Program-made: the position numbers and the translations under genes | DNA from: an uncultured Bacilli bacterium | GTDB lineage: Bacteria; Bacillota_I; Bacilli_A; RF39; UBA660 | Assembly: GCA_910584165.1 (NCBI GenBank) | Contig: CAJTZU010000002.1 | Location: 274,076-338,075, forward strand | Reading direction: 5' to 3' | DNA length: 64,000 nucleotides | Notes under the pieces: model-generated | Told to the model about the DNA's origin: nothing | Databases searched by the model: none | The model's input: only the letters and a program-made list of their open reading frames with translations | In this document: piece after piece, positions 51,398 through 61,024 of the stretch | How positions within the stretch are numbered: the stretch's first letter is position 1 | How the letters are laid out: each line of letters starts with the position of its first letter

Positions 51398-51884
51398 ATA
51401 TTCTACTAATTTTTTCGATAATTGGTTGATTTTCTTTTGTAACAGTTCCATTATCATCTATTACTTTTGTGTTTTTACAAATAGCATCTACTACTTCCAT
51501 GCCAGAAGTTACATGACCAAATCCTGCATATTGTCCATCTAAAAAAGTACTATCTTTATGAACAATAAAGAACTGAGAGCTGGCACTATCCATCATTTGA
51601 GATCTTGCCATAGAGATGACACCTCGTACATGAGAAATAGTATTATTTATACCATTCGCTTTAAACTCTCCTTTGATTTTGTTAGAACTACCTCCAGTAC
51701 CTGTGCCAAGAGGATCTCCTCCTTGAATCATGAATCCATCAATAATTCTATGAAATGTTAATCCATCATAGAAGTGACTATCTACAAGGGATAAGAAATT
51801 TTCAACTGTAATGGGAGCTTGAGTAGAATCTAATTCTATTTCAATAGAACCGTAATTTTTAACAATTATTTGTATTTTTTCCAT
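51396..51884 (-). CDS. Cyclophilin-type peptidyl-prolyl isomerase
   Basis: 162 residues from the ATG at 51884, eight bases from AAAGG; the ATG at 51890 is too close to it. Cyclophilin landmarks: FHRIIDGFMIQGGDP, GGEFK-like GEFKAN, SMARSQMMDSASSQFFI and FGHVTSGMEVVD. It speeds cis-trans isomerisation of prolyl bonds. No signal peptide, so it acts in the cytoplasm. Confidence 0.92.
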   Translation of the reverse strand: MEKIQIIVKNYGSIEIELDSTQAPITVENFLSLVDSHFYDGLTFHRIIDGFMIQGGDPLGTGTGGSSNKIKGEFKANGINNTISHVRGVISMARSQMMDSASSQFFIVHKDSTFLDGQYAGFGHVTSGMEVVDAICKNTKVIDDNGTVTKENQPIIEKISRI

Positions 51885-51948
51885 AAACATATCCTTTCTA
51901 ATTTATTGTATCTATTATAACATATAGTATATTATATTTAAAGAGCAG

Positions 51949-51973
51949 AAAAAAAGCCTATCTATGATAGGCT
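51949..51973 (-). terminator. Terminator after the RlmD-like gene
   Basis: On the minus strand AGCCTATC, loop ATA, GATAGGCT, then seven T. Confidence 0.92.
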
Positions 51974-51978
51974 GTAAA

Positions 51979-53085
51979 TTATTTTCTATTGAGTGCACAA
52001 ACATTTTCCACATGATACGTGTTTGGAAACATATCAAAAGGAGTTATTTCAAGAATATCATATTGTTCTTTTAAAATATTTAAATCTCTTACTAAAGTCA
52101 TAGGGTCACAAGAAACATAGACAATCTTTTTGGGTTTCAATTTTAAAATGATATCGATGGTTTCTTTATTTAAGCCTGAGCGTGGTGGATCAATAATGAT
52201 GCTTGTAGGTTTAAGATTTAGCTTTTTTGTTTCTTTTCCAGCATCTCCACAAATAAATTCAATATTTGTAATATTATTAAGAGTAGCATTTTCTTTAGCG
52301 TTTTTTATAGCTTCTTCATTTTTTTCAATACCAATTACTTTTTTAACATTTCTACTAATAAATATTCCAATAGTTCCTGTTCCGCAATATAAGTCTAAAA
52401 CAATATCTTCTTTTGTAGGTGTTAGATATTCTTTTACTTTATTATATAGAAGAGGGGTAACTGAGTCATTGATTTGAAAAAAAGATGGTAGAGAAACTAA
52501 AAATTGAAAATCCACAATAGTGTGTATAACTTTTTTGTGATTTTTATAAATAACTTCGTTTTGATTACTTCTTACGACTACTTGCTCTTGATTAGTTGGA
52601 AGTACTGGTATCATTTCGTTTATTTTTTCATCTAATAATAGACATTTATCAATTTTAATAAAATGATTACTTTCTTCTTCGAAAAAACCAAGAGTATTAT
52701 TCTTTGTTTGAAAGGTTACTTTGTTACGATAGTGAAATTTTTTAGGACTAGGAACAATGGGCTGTAATAGTACGTTTTGTAATTGATACCTTTCTAGTAT
52801 ATTTTTCATTTTCATTTGTTTATATCTTAATTGGTCTTCATAAGAAAGGTGTAGTAATTGACATCCACCACATTTAGGGTAGTAAGGACATATATTTTCA
52901 ACACGTTTTTTACTTTTTTTCTGAAAATGAATTACTCTTCCTTCCATAAACTTCTTTTTATCTTTAGTAATTTCAATGTCGACAATTTCTTCAGGTAAGG
53001 TATTAGGGATAAAAGTAATTTTATTATTGATACGAGCTATTCCTCTGCCTTGATGGTCTAAATCTGTTATGATGATATTTTCCAT
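51979..53085 (-). CDS. rlmD: 23S rRNA (uracil-5-)-methyltransferase, RlmD/RlmCD type
   Basis: 368 residues: N-terminal TRAM domain (about 1-55), an Fe-S cluster motif CPYYPKCGGC with a fourth Cys further on (DKCLLLD), and a SAM methyltransferase domain with LDLYCGTGTIG, DPPRSGL and the catalytic Cys in YVSCDP. The family makes m5U in 23S rRNA; Gram-positive RlmCD modifies both U747 and U1939. Which site applies here is not decided by sequence alone. Confidence 0.9.
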   Translation of the reverse strand: MENIIITDLDHQGRGIARINNKITFIPNTLPEEIVDIEITKDKKKFMEGRVIHFQKKSKKRVENICPYYPKCGGCQLLHLSYEDQLRYKQMKMKNILERYQLQNVLLQPIVPSPKKFHYRNKVTFQTKNNTLGFFEEESNHFIKIDKCLLLDEKINEMIPVLPTNQEQVVVRSNQNEVIYKNHKKVIHTIVDFQFLVSLPSFFQINDSVTPLLYNKVKEYLTPTKEDIVLDLYCGTGTIGIFISRNVKKVIGIEKNEEAIKNAKENATLNNITNIEFICGDAGKETKKLNLKPTSIIIDPPRSGLNKETIDIILKLKPKKIVYVSCDPMTLVRDLNILKEQYDILEITPFDMFPNTYHVENVCALNRK

Positions 53086-53114
53086 ACTATCGCCTCAAAA
53101 GTATTATAGCATAC

Positions 53115-53735
53115 TTATGAATTTGTTCCTATTAATTTAAAAAAATTATAAGTGATAGAACTAATTTTTTCATTACCAATCATAATTTCATTTTTTAATT
53201 TTTTCTCTATTAGCTTTAGATTCGTTTCCTTTTTTCCAAAGCATTCGAAGTAAAGATAATCTAATTCTTCTTTTTCAATATGTGATAAATGATTTAATAA
53301 ATATTTGGTTCTTTCTATTTCATTTCTAGTTGATAATACTATTTTCTTTTTTTCTAATTCCGTTAATTCGAGATTTAAAAAATCGATTTTATGGATACTT
53401 TTTAAAATGGTATTTTCTTCTTCTAGCAATAGAAAAGATTTTTTTATAATCTTGCCATCATTTTGAAATTGAACGGCAAGAATATCTTTATTATTGGTAA
53501 ATAAAACAGCTGACATTTTTTTCTTTTTCTTAAATATTTCTGCTTTATTTTTTATTAATTCTAAAGATTGATTATCAATTTTATTATCATTTATGATAAT
53601 TTTCCCAAAATTTTCTTCTGTTATTTCAAAGATTGGTATTTTTTTTACATGCATGATTTTATCCTTTTTATTCCATTCATAAAAATCATAGCAAATATTT
53701 TGAAAATTTACATATATATCATATACAAATGTCAT
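53115..53735 (-). CDS. Uncharacterised protein, resembles DUF3603
   Basis: 206 residues from the ATG at 53735 (GGAGGG upstream). The start TFVYDIYVNFQNICYDFYEW resembles the DUF3603 family of Bacilli (YDVWVNWF ... FHEW), followed by charged helices and a beta-like centre (SAVLFTNNKDILAVQFQNDG). Function unknown; match by eye only. It overlaps the 3' end of a small membrane-protein gene (ATGA), so the two are one operon. Confidence 0.5.
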   Translation of the reverse strand: MTFVYDIYVNFQNICYDFYEWNKKDKIMHVKKIPIFEITEENFGKIIINDNKIDNQSLELIKNKAEIFKKKKKMSAVLFTNNKDILAVQFQNDGKIIKKSFLLLEEENTILKSIHKIDFLNLELTELEKKKIVLSTRNEIERTKYLLNHLSHIEKEELDYLYFECFGKKETNLKLIEKKLKNEIMIGNEKISSITYNFFKLIGTNS

Positions 53736-53935
53736 TTTTTCCCTCCTAATAAAAGATAAACGACTAGAAGCAATATTCCTATTGGAAGACACCAACAGAA
53801 AATATCCTTACTAATAAAATGGATATATTGTTTAAAAGTATACCCAACAACTAATAAATTGAAAAGAGATAGTATAGTAGTAATTCCAATTAAAATAAAA
53901 ATCATAGAGAAGAAAATAATAAAAAGTTTTAGCAT
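53732..53935 (-). CDS. Small two-helix membrane protein
   Basis: 67 residues with two hydrophobic helices (about 3-32 and 46-63) and a basic end (GGKK). Its stop overlaps the next gene's start (ATGA). A GAGG lies 13 bases before the ATG. No family recognised. Confidence 0.6.
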   Translation of the reverse strand: MLKLFIIFFSMIFILIGITTILSLFNLLVVGYTFKQYIHFISKDIFCWCLPIGILLLVVYLLLGGKK

Positions 53936-54075
53936 CTCTTTCTACCTCATTTCTTGATAGAAATTTTATTAGGTTTTAGATGAAGCAATAGAAATCATCT
54001 AATTTATTTTATTAAAGAAGTAGTCTTTTTATTTATTAATTTTCTAAAATAAGATATAATGTATTAGGTGATATT

Positions 54076-54891
54076 ATGGATTTTATAGAGATGCTGAAAT
54101 ATATATTTTTAGGTTTTGTTCAAGGTTTTACTGAAACAATACCAGTTTCTTCAAGTGGTCATTTAATGATTTTTAAAGAATTGATATCTTTAGATATCGA
54201 TTTTGATACATTGGCAATTGTTACTAACTTTGGTAGTTTACTTGCTATTATATTTTTATTTAGAAAAGATATTTTTAGTTTAATAAAAAGCTTTTTTAGT
54301 TATTTATCTACTAAAAAGGATGAGTATAAAAGTGAATATCAATATTGTTGGCTTATTGTATTAGGATGTATCCCAGCTGGATTGATGGGGCTAGTAGTTA
54401 GTAAATTAGAATTATTTGCTAAAATAGAAGATAATATTAAAATAGTTGGGATTTCTTTATTAATTACTGCTTTTCTATTATTTTTAATTAGAAATTTTAA
54501 GGGCCATAAGGATGATTCTTCCATTACCGCAAAAAATGCTTTCGTTGTTGGCATTTTTCAAATATTAGGTTTATTTCCAGGAATCAGTAGAAGTGGTTCT
54601 ACCATTGTTGGAGGAATGACTCAGCAAATGAAAAGAGATACAGCTTTTAAATATTCTTTTATGTTATATATTCCTATGAGTATCGCTGCGATGCTATTAG
54701 AAATAGGGGATATCTTAGAAGCTTCTATTAGTATAGTTACATGGATTTATTATGGTATTGCTATGACGGTTGCAGCAATTGTTACCTTCTTGGTAACGAA
54801 ATGGTTTAGAAAGATTGTTAATAATGGAAAACTTATTTATTTTACAATTTATTGTTCTATTGTTGGTTTATTAGTAATTTTATTCTTATAA
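54076..54891 (+). CDS. uppP: Undecaprenyl-diphosphatase (BacA/UppP)
   Basis: 271 residues, polytopic membrane protein. The two active-site motifs are clear: QGFTETIPVSSSGHL (about 16-30, with Glu) and PGISRSGST (about 170-178, with Arg/Ser). It recycles the carrier lipid undecaprenyl-PP to undecaprenyl-P for wall synthesis and gives bacitracin tolerance. AGGTGAT and a TATAAT box precede the ATG. It is a monocistronic gene. Confidence 0.96.
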   Translation: MDFIEMLKYIFLGFVQGFTETIPVSSSGHLMIFKELISLDIDFDTLAIVTNFGSLLAIIFLFRKDIFSLIKSFFSYLSTKKDEYKSEYQYCWLIVLGCIPAGLMGLVVSKLELFAKIEDNIKIVGISLLITAFLLFLIRNFKGHKDDSSITAKNAFVVGIFQILGLFPGISRSGSTIVGGMTQQMKRDTAFKYSFMLYIPMSIAAMLLEIGDILEASISIVTWIYYGIAMTVAAIVTFLVTKWFRKIVNNGKLIYFTIYCSIVGLLVILFL

Positions 54892-54918
54892 AAAAACTCG
54901 ATTTATATCGAGTTTTTT
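54891..54918. terminator. Bidirectional terminator between uppP and the BIG2 gene
   Basis: AAAAAACTCGAT (54891-54902), four-base loop, ATCGAGTTTTTT (54907-54918). It overlaps the ends of both genes. Confidence 0.93.
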
Positions 54919-57329
54919 TAATCTTCTTTATCTTCATTATCATTTGAGTTAGTATTTGTATCCTCATTGTTATTGGAATTTGTGTTTGAATTTGAATTGC
55001 TGTTAGAGTTTGAATTAGAATCAGTGTTAGAATTTGTGTTTGATGTTTTTTTATCTTCCACTTTTACTTTACAAGTGGCTGAATATTTACCATCCTCCGT
55101 AGTTACTGAAAATGTAGCAAAATCTTTTCCAGTGTCTTTTAAAGCTTTAATAGTTATAGCTGCATCAGAACTTTCAACAATACTTATTGTTCCTTGTGAA
55201 ATTTTATTGTTCCAAACAAGAGTTGGATTAGTGGCATTTGGTGGAATAATTGTTGCTTTTATGGTTTTAACTTCTCCCACTTTTAGTGTAAGCTCTGAAC
55301 AGTTTAAGCTTATTCCTGTAATAGGAATATTACTTGGTTTTTCCTCTTTTTTAGTAACTTTAATTGTGATAGATGCTTTTTTATTACCATCTTTAGAAGT
55401 TGCTGTAATAATAGCAGTTCCTTCTGCTAAAGCTTTAATATTCCCATTATTTACAGTTGCAACTTTTGCATTACTTGTTGACCAAACAATTGCTTTGTTA
55501 GTAGCTGTTGTAGGGAATACCGTTGCTTTAACGGTAATGGACTCCCCAACTTTTAAATTAGCATTTGCAGTATCTAGTGTGACTCTTGAAACGGCAATTT
55601 TTTGTGAATGAGAATTTGAATTTGTTGGCTTATTGCTAGTAGAGTTACTAGCAGATGGTTTTGCTTTTTTCTCTTCTTTTACAACAATTTCTATTTCTGC
55701 TCCTAGTGAGCCATTTTTATCAAAGGCGGCAACTGTAGTAGTCCCTGGATTAATTGCTTTGATGTGACCATTTTGATCTACTTCAACAATGTTTTCATCT
55801 CCACTAATCCAGTCAAGGCTTACAATAATTGTTTCATCTTCATTAATAATAGGAGAAAGAGTCATTTCACTATTTACAGTTAAAGATATTTTAGAATATT
55901 CAAAACGGATACTATTTACAATAATATCAATAATAGTAACATTCAATTTTTTTTCTTTTCGTGCTTTTTTTGACTTAACAGTAATGGTAGTGTTTCCTAT
56001 CCCTTCTGCCTTTATGATGCCATTTTCATCAACAGTAGCAATATCGGGATTATTAGATTTCCATTCATAGTCACTATTTTCTTGTATTCTAGTATCAGCA
56101 ACAATTTCTGCTTGATAAGTAGATCTGAGCGCTAAAGTAATTTCTTCTCTAACAAGGTCAAAATTACTTTTTCTTTGAATCAAGAAAGTAACTAAGAATA
56201 AAGTAAAAACAGCAATGAAAAAGTAAAATCCATATATTGATAGTTTTTCAATCTCTTTTTTACGTCTAAATTCCTCTCCTTTATCCTCATCAATTTTAAT
56301 AATTTGATCTCCAGATTCACTTTCTCTTTTTTCAAAAATCTTGGAAAATTCAACACGTTCTTCTTGAGGTAGTTGTGGTACCTCATTTTGTGTTCTAATT
56401 GTATTATAAAAGTCAAATTGTAAAGGTGTCTCTTGATTAGAAAAATTATGTTGAACAGGAGTAGAATTATTATTTTGATTATTTGTTTCACTCTCTTCAA
56501 AATTATAACTAAAGTAATCAATAGCAGTTTGCTTATTTGCGCTATCTGGATTAGATTCTTTCTTATTCGCAGATTCTATATTTGATTGGTTAGCATCTAA
56601 TATAAAAGTGTCTTCTAAAGGCATTTGCTCATCAATTGTATTGTGAAATTCAATTGGCGGTTCTGTTTTTTCTTCTTCAATATTCTCTTCTTTACTCGCC
56701 ATTTCTCTAGTGCGTTTCCATTTTTCAAAGATAGGGTCAATAATGGTATTAGCGCTTTCTTTATTTTCTACAAAAACATCTTCTACTTTTTCTTCATGAG
56801 TGTTTGGAAGTTCATTATCTAGTGTCTCTGCTTCATCCATTTCTTCTTGTTTTAAAGAATCTTCACTATTTTCTACCCAAATATCAGTATTTTTTTCCTC
56901 ATTAGTAGGAATCTCTTCCTTTATTTCTTCATTTACAAAGATATCATTTTCATCAATATCAGAAATTGTGATATGTGGTAATTGCGCTTGTAAATTTAAG
57001 ATTCCATCGCTAGGTGGTTCTTCCATCCATACATCTTTTGGTTCCTCATTATTAGTTTCTTGTTCTACAACTTCAAATGTTTGTTTTCCGTTACTGTCAG
57101 CAGAAATATTTTCTTGACTTTCGGTAGAGATGAAATCTTTTGTAGTCTCATTTTCAACGGGTCCTTCCTTATTTTGTAGTCCTTTTGTTAGAAAAGTATC
57201 GCCATCTTCAGGAATAATTTCTTCTTTCTTAGAATCTTGGGAATTTATAAAAAGGTTATCAAATATGGTAGAACTAATCATATTGTTATTGTTACTACTG
57301 TTCTCATTTTCATATTTTTTTTCTTCCAT
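54918..57329 (-). CDS. Membrane protein with acidic head and four BIG2-like domains
   Basis: 803 residues. The first about 350 are acidic and low-complexity (Glu, Asn, Pro-rich, with no fold seen), then a basic KEIEKLSIYGF and one membrane helix (about 360-385), then an extracytoplasmic part of four BIG2-like Ig domains (about 390-735; for example WKSNNPDIATVDENGIIKAEG and WSTSNAKVATVNNGNIKALAEG), and a Ser/Asn/Thr repeat tail (about 750-800). There is no signal peptide at the N-terminus, so the head stays inside. A long cytoplasmic head on a surface Ig protein is unusual. Probably an adhesin-like or stalk protein. ATG with AGGTGG upstream. Confidence 0.8.
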   Translation of the reverse strand: MEEKKYENENSSNNNNMISSTIFDNLFINSQDSKKEEIIPEDGDTFLTKGLQNKEGPVENETTKDFISTESQENISADSNGKQTFEVVEQETNNEEPKDVWMEEPPSDGILNLQAQLPHITISDIDENDIFVNEEIKEEIPTNEEKNTDIWVENSEDSLKQEEMDEAETLDNELPNTHEEKVEDVFVENKESANTIIDPIFEKWKRTREMASKEENIEEEKTEPPIEFHNTIDEQMPLEDTFILDANQSNIESANKKESNPDSANKQTAIDYFSYNFEESETNNQNNNSTPVQHNFSNQETPLQFDFYNTIRTQNEVPQLPQEERVEFSKIFEKRESESGDQIIKIDEDKGEEFRRKKEIEKLSIYGFYFFIAVFTLFLVTFLIQRKSNFDLVREEITLALRSTYQAEIVADTRIQENSDYEWKSNNPDIATVDENGIIKAEGIGNTTITVKSKKARKEKKLNVTIIDIIVNSIRFEYSKISLTVNSEMTLSPIINEDETIIVSLDWISGDENIVEVDQNGHIKAINPGTTTVAAFDKNGSLGAEIEIVVKEEKKAKPSASNSTSNKPTNSNSHSQKIAVSRVTLDTANANLKVGESITVKATVFPTTATNKAIVWSTSNAKVATVNNGNIKALAEGTAIITATSKDGNKKASITIKVTKKEEKPSNIPITGISLNCSELTLKVGEVKTIKATIIPPNATNPTLVWNNKISQGTISIVESSDAAITIKALKDTGKDFATFSVTTEDGKYSATCKVKVEDKKTSNTNSNTDSNSNSNSNSNSNTNSNNNEDTNTNSNDNEDKED

Positions 57330-57468
57330 ACAAATCCACCTACTATTCCTCTATAATAATTTCATTGTACGATAAAATGCTATAAAAAGCAATAATTCTT
57401 TTTCTAATTTTTCCTTTTGAATAAATAAAGTTTCATTTACATACAATAAAAATAGTAAAGGAGATTTT

Positions 57469-57924
57469 ATGAAAAAAGTAGCATATTCAGCATTTTATTT
57501 ATTTTTTCCATTGGTGGTTGGCTCTCTTGTAGGTTTTTTCATTTCTAAAAGTATAGATTATTCCATTTTACAAAAACCACCATTTGCACCTCCTGCTATT
57601 ATCTTTCCAATTATTTGGACTTTAATCTATCTTTTTATGGGAATTTCTTATTATCTATTAACCAAAAAAATAGATTACAGACCTATAGAAAAAATTGTTT
57701 ATTATGCACAGTTAGTTGTGAATTTACTTTGGCCAATTTTTTTCTTTACATTGAAATGGAGATTATTTTCTATTTTGTGGATTTTTTTGCTTCTTTATTT
57801 AGTAGTATCTATGATTCGTACTTTTTATATGAATTCAAAAGTTTCCGCTTATCTTAATTTGCCATATTTATTGTGGATTGTGTTTGCGACCTATTTAACA
57901 ATTGGAATTTATTTATTAAATTAA
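57469..57924 (+). CDS. TspO/MBR family membrane protein
   Basis: 151 residues with five hydrophobic helices and TspO signatures KPPFAPPAIIFPIIWTLIY, MGISYYL, QLVVNLLWPIFFF and YLLWIVFATYL. TspO proteins bind tetrapyrroles and related small molecules. AAGGAG precedes the ATG. No tetrapyrrole genes are near. Confidence 0.9.
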   Translation: MKKVAYSAFYLFFPLVVGSLVGFFISKSIDYSILQKPPFAPPAIIFPIIWTLIYLFMGISYYLLTKKIDYRPIEKIVYYAQLVVNLLWPIFFFTLKWRLFSILWIFLLLYLVVSMIRTFYMNSKVSAYLNLPYLLWIVFATYLTIGIYLLN

Positions 57925-57951
57925 AACCACTAATTTTTAGTTAGTGGTTTT
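57923..57951. terminator. Bidirectional terminator between tspO and Nudix genes
   Basis: AAAACCACTAA (57923-57933), seven-base loop, TTAGTGGTTTT (57941-57951). Confidence 0.9.
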
Positions 57952-58358
57952 TACTTGATAAGTTTCTTTTGTAAACAGTAAGGAATTACTTCATTAGAAA
58001 GTGTATTAGAAAGTGGAGCATCTTCTTCGCTTGTGCTATACCACAAAAAAGATTCAATTTCCTCAGAAGTAGTAAGAACCCCTTCTAAAGAACCTTCATA
58101 TTGAAATACATAAAAGTGAATTGGTGTTTTTCCATCACTAGTTGCGATTTCGTCAAACTCCATTACTAATTTAAATTTTTCAACATCAAATTGTGCATTT
58201 TCTCCTAATTCTTCATGACATTCTCGAATGGCTGCTTGGAGCGGCGTTTCTCCATTTTCTACACCACCACCAATCATTTGATAAGTTTGTCTTTTTCTTG
58301 GTTTATCAATTAATAGTTTTTGCTCTTTAAAGAACATAGTTCCTACGACTTGTATCAT
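57951..58358 (-). CDS. Nudix hydrolase
   Basis: 135 residues. The Nudix box is complete: G-x5-E-x7-REUxEExG is seen in GGGVENGETPLQAAIRECHEELGE. These enzymes split nucleoside diphosphate linked compounds in the cytoplasm; the substrate cannot be told. AAAGGAG precedes the ATG. Confidence 0.9.
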   Translation of the reverse strand: MIQVVGTMFFKEQKLLIDKPRKRQTYQMIGGGVENGETPLQAAIRECHEELGENAQFDVEKFKLVMEFDEIATSDGKTPIHFYVFQYEGSLEGVLTTSEEIESFLWYSTSEEDAPLSNTLSNEVIPYCLQKKLIK

Positions 58359-58375
58359 AAAATCTCCTTTAATAT

Positions 58376-58400
58376 AAAAAAGCTAGATTGTTCTCTAGTT
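58376..58400 (-). terminator. Terminator of tRNA-Leu
   Basis: On the minus strand CTAGA, six-base loop, TCTAG, C, then a run of T (58381-58376). Short stem, well placed 14 bases after the tRNA. Confidence 0.65.
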
Positions 58401-58411
58401 ATATACATAGA

Positions 58412-58498
58412 TGGTGCCTGTGGTGGGACTCGGACCCACACGTTGTCGCCAACACTGGATTTTGAGTCCAGCGCGTCTACCAATTCCACCACACAGGC
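58412..58498 (-). tRNA. tRNA-Leu (anticodon CAA)
   Basis: 87 bases with encoded CCA. Acceptor GCCTGTG (58498-58492) pairs with CACAGGC (58422-58416), discriminator A. The anticodon loop CTCAAAA gives CAA (plus-strand 58462-58464), reading UUG. A long class II variable arm confirms Leu. Oddity: the T-loop reads TCCGAGT where TTCGAGT is expected, so position 55 is C not U. Confidence 0.95.
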
Positions 58499-58506
58499 AT
58501 AAGTAA

Positions 58507-58515
58507 ATTATAGCA
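58507..58515 (-). promoter_or_regulatory. Promoter of tRNA-Leu
   Basis: On the minus strand TGC-TATAAT, an extended -10 with transcription expected to start at about 58500, just before the tRNA 5' end. Confidence 0.6.
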
Positions 58516-58612
58516 TAAGTTTTAAAAAAATGGAATAAATTCTTCGTAATTGAAATTATTTAGTTTTTTAGGATTCTATAGTATAATGAATTTATGAGGA
58601 TAGTGATATTAG

Positions 58613-61024
58613 ATGAAGAAATTTTGGAAGAAATATAAGTGGTACATATTAGCTTTTCTAATACCACTTGCTATTTATACTTTATTTTTTGTTTGGAAAG
58701 GTTGTTTCTCTGATAAAAATATTTTAAATGCTGATATGAGATATCAATATCAAAACTTATTTCAATATTTACACGATTTATTACACGGAGAGGCAACTTT
58801 TCCTTATTCTTTTTCAAAAGGATTAGGGGGAGGAATGTATGGAACTTTCTTCTACTATTTGGCAAGCCCATTTCATCTTTTAGTTTATTTTTTTGATGAC
58901 ATTCCACTTTTTCTAAATCTTTTAGTTATATTTAAATTATCTTTATCAGGACTCACCATGTATACTTTTTTAAACAGTAAAATGGATAAGGAACAATCTT
59001 CTTTACTTATTTTTTCAGTGGCGTATGCTTTGATGGGGTATAGTATTAATTATTATGTAAATATCATGTGGCTAGATGGTATTTTATTAGCGCCTATTTT
59101 ACTAATGGGTATAGATAAAATTTTAAACAAGAAGAAAGATTTCCTTTATACTGTTATTTTATTTTATGTTATTTTTTCTAATTATTATATTGGCTATATT
59201 TTAACTGTTTTTTCTATCATTTATTTTGGCTACTCTTATTATCTTAAATATGAAAATAATTGGAAGAAAGAAAGAAAATTAATTTTTCACTTTTTTTTCA
59301 TTACCTTTTTAGTGGGCTTTATGACATCTTTCATTTTAATTCCAAGTGGCTTAGAATTATTAAGTACCATACGAATATCTCTAGAAGAGAATAAAAGAAT
59401 TATGAACTGGAATTTTTTAGATTTATTAGCTCCAAATTATGTTGGCTTTGGTAATTTAGTTAATCCTTTAAATTATCATGGATTTTGTATCTATAGTGGT
59501 ACGATTATGATTCCATTATTAATTTGTTATTTCAGTAATAAGAAAATACCCAAAAGAGAAAAAAAAGCAACAATGATAGTTTATTTATTCTTTTTATTGC
59601 CAGTTATTATTCCTTTTTTTAATCGTTTCTGGCATTTATTTACTTATCCAATTGGCTTTAATTATCGATACAGCTTTTTAGTTACTCTATTTTCGATTTT
59701 GATTGCTGCTAAATCTTTGGAAAATTTACAAGTATCTAAAAAAGTTTTATTAGTTTATGGAATTCTTTTTTTCATTTTTTCTATTTCTCTTGGATATGCT
59801 TCTTGGGTGGTTCCAGATTATTATGTTTCTTCCAGTATTTCTAAAGTTATTGTCACAGTTTTATTTGTGATTCTAAATTTAATTTTACTATATAAGGGTA
59901 AGAAAAGTTTTCTTAAAGCTTTTTTAGTATTAGATTTGATAGTGAATTTATTTTGGATAGGTGCTAATTCTCCTATGCCTAATGATAGTGATTATTGGGG
60001 TGCGAAAGGAAAATTACGGGAGTTTAGTAGTTATTGTGAAGAAAATAAAAGATGCGAGACAAAGTTTGGATATACAATGAATGATTCTTTATTTGCAAAT
60101 TATGCGGGTGTGAGTGTATTTCTTACTACGATGAATGGTAGAGCTACTTCTTTTTTAGCGCAGACTTCTAATTATTCCTATAAGAGAAATTTTTATGTTT
60201 ATCATCCTGATATGATGTTGGATACTATATTAGGAGTTAGTAGAATAGAACTAAGATATTTATTAGAGGGATATGATTTAGTAGACAAATATAGTTTTGA
60301 AGGAGTAGAACTTTATTTACAAGAAAATCCTTATGCTTTAGAATTAGCGTATTTAGTTTCCCCCAATATCAAAAATTTTCATTCTACAAAAGAGGGCTTT
60401 TTCTATTTAGAAGAATTACTAAATGCAATGGATGATAAAAATGATGAATATATAATAAAGCTACCGGTTCAAAAAGTTAGTGATACTAAATATATTTTGA
60501 AAAAAGAGAACAAATATCCTTATTTATATATTTATGGAGATAGCTTTAATACTCTAAATGGAGAAATAATTCAGTCTTATTTAATGGTTGGCGATGATTA
60601 TGGCGTTTTATATGATATTTATGGAGATACTTTAGAATTTGAATTTGAAGAAGAAGTAAATTCTTTTGAAATTTATACTATAGATGTTGAAAAAATAAAG
60701 GAGTTTAGTGCAACTAAAATTAATTTGGAAATAAAAGAAAACACTGGAAGTAAAATAGTAGGGGAAATAGAAGTACCTAATAGTGCTACTTTATTTACTA
60801 GTATTCCTTATGAAAAGGGGTGGACTGTTAAAGTAGATGGTAAAAAAGTAAAAAACTATGAAGTATTGGATACTTTTCTAGCAATAGATTTAGAAGAGGG
60901 ATATCATATAATAACTTTTGAATATCATATTTATGGATTAAAAATAGGGATATTGATTAGTATAATTAGTTTTATTGGTCTTTGTTTTTACGAATATAAA
61001 AGAAAAAGAAGCACTATTCATTAG
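58613..61024 (+). CDS. YfhO-family membrane protein
   Basis: 803 residues. About 12-13 membrane helices in the first 480 residues, with the YfhO-type SKGLGGGMYGTFFYYLASPF loop and NADMRYQYQNLFQYLHDL; then an outside domain of about 300 residues, and a last helix near the end. YfhO proteins are GT-C-like putative glycosyltransferases that in Bacilli glycosylate teichoic acids or lipoteichoic acid (shown for some members). A TATAAT box (58582-58587) precedes. Its stop overlaps the scpB end by 11 bases. Confidence 0.85.
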   Translation: MKKFWKKYKWYILAFLIPLAIYTLFFVWKGCFSDKNILNADMRYQYQNLFQYLHDLLHGEATFPYSFSKGLGGGMYGTFFYYLASPFHLLVYFFDDIPLFLNLLVIFKLSLSGLTMYTFLNSKMDKEQSSLLIFSVAYALMGYSINYYVNIMWLDGILLAPILLMGIDKILNKKKDFLYTVILFYVIFSNYYIGYILTVFSIIYFGYSYYLKYENNWKKERKLIFHFFFITFLVGFMTSFILIPSGLELLSTIRISLEENKRIMNWNFLDLLAPNYVGFGNLVNPLNYHGFCIYSGTIMIPLLICYFSNKKIPKREKKATMIVYLFFLLPVIIPFFNRFWHLFTYPIGFNYRYSFLVTLFSILIAAKSLENLQVSKKVLLVYGILFFIFSISLGYASWVVPDYYVSSSISKVIVTVLFVILNLILLYKGKKSFLKAFLVLDLIVNLFWIGANSPMPNDSDYWGAKGKLREFSSYCEENKRCETKFGYTMNDSLFANYAGVSVFLTTMNGRATSFLAQTSNYSYKRNFYVYHPDMMLDTILGVSRIELRYLLEGYDLVDKYSFEGVELYLQENPYALELAYLVSPNIKNFHSTKEGFFYLEELLNAMDDKNDEYIIKLPVQKVSDTKYILKKENKYPYLYIYGDSFNTLNGEIIQSYLMVGDDYGVLYDIYGDTLEFEFEEEVNSFEIYTIDVEKIKEFSATKINLEIKENTGSKIVGEIEVPNSATLFTSIPYEKGWTVKVDGKKVKNYEVLDTFLAIDLEEGYHIITFEYHIYGLKIGILISIISFIGLCFYEYKRKRSTIH

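Noticed and set aside
54967..57375. Several long + strand frames opposite the BIG2 gene
   Set aside because: They are antisense shadows of low-complexity and repeat sequence, hydrophobic or Ser/Phe-rich, without ribosome sites.
58320..58502. A 60-codon + strand frame across the tRNA region reading GGTRTHTLSPTLDFESSA
   Set aside because: This is the familiar false peptide made by reading a tRNA-Leu gene on the wrong strand; the tRNA on the minus strand explains it.
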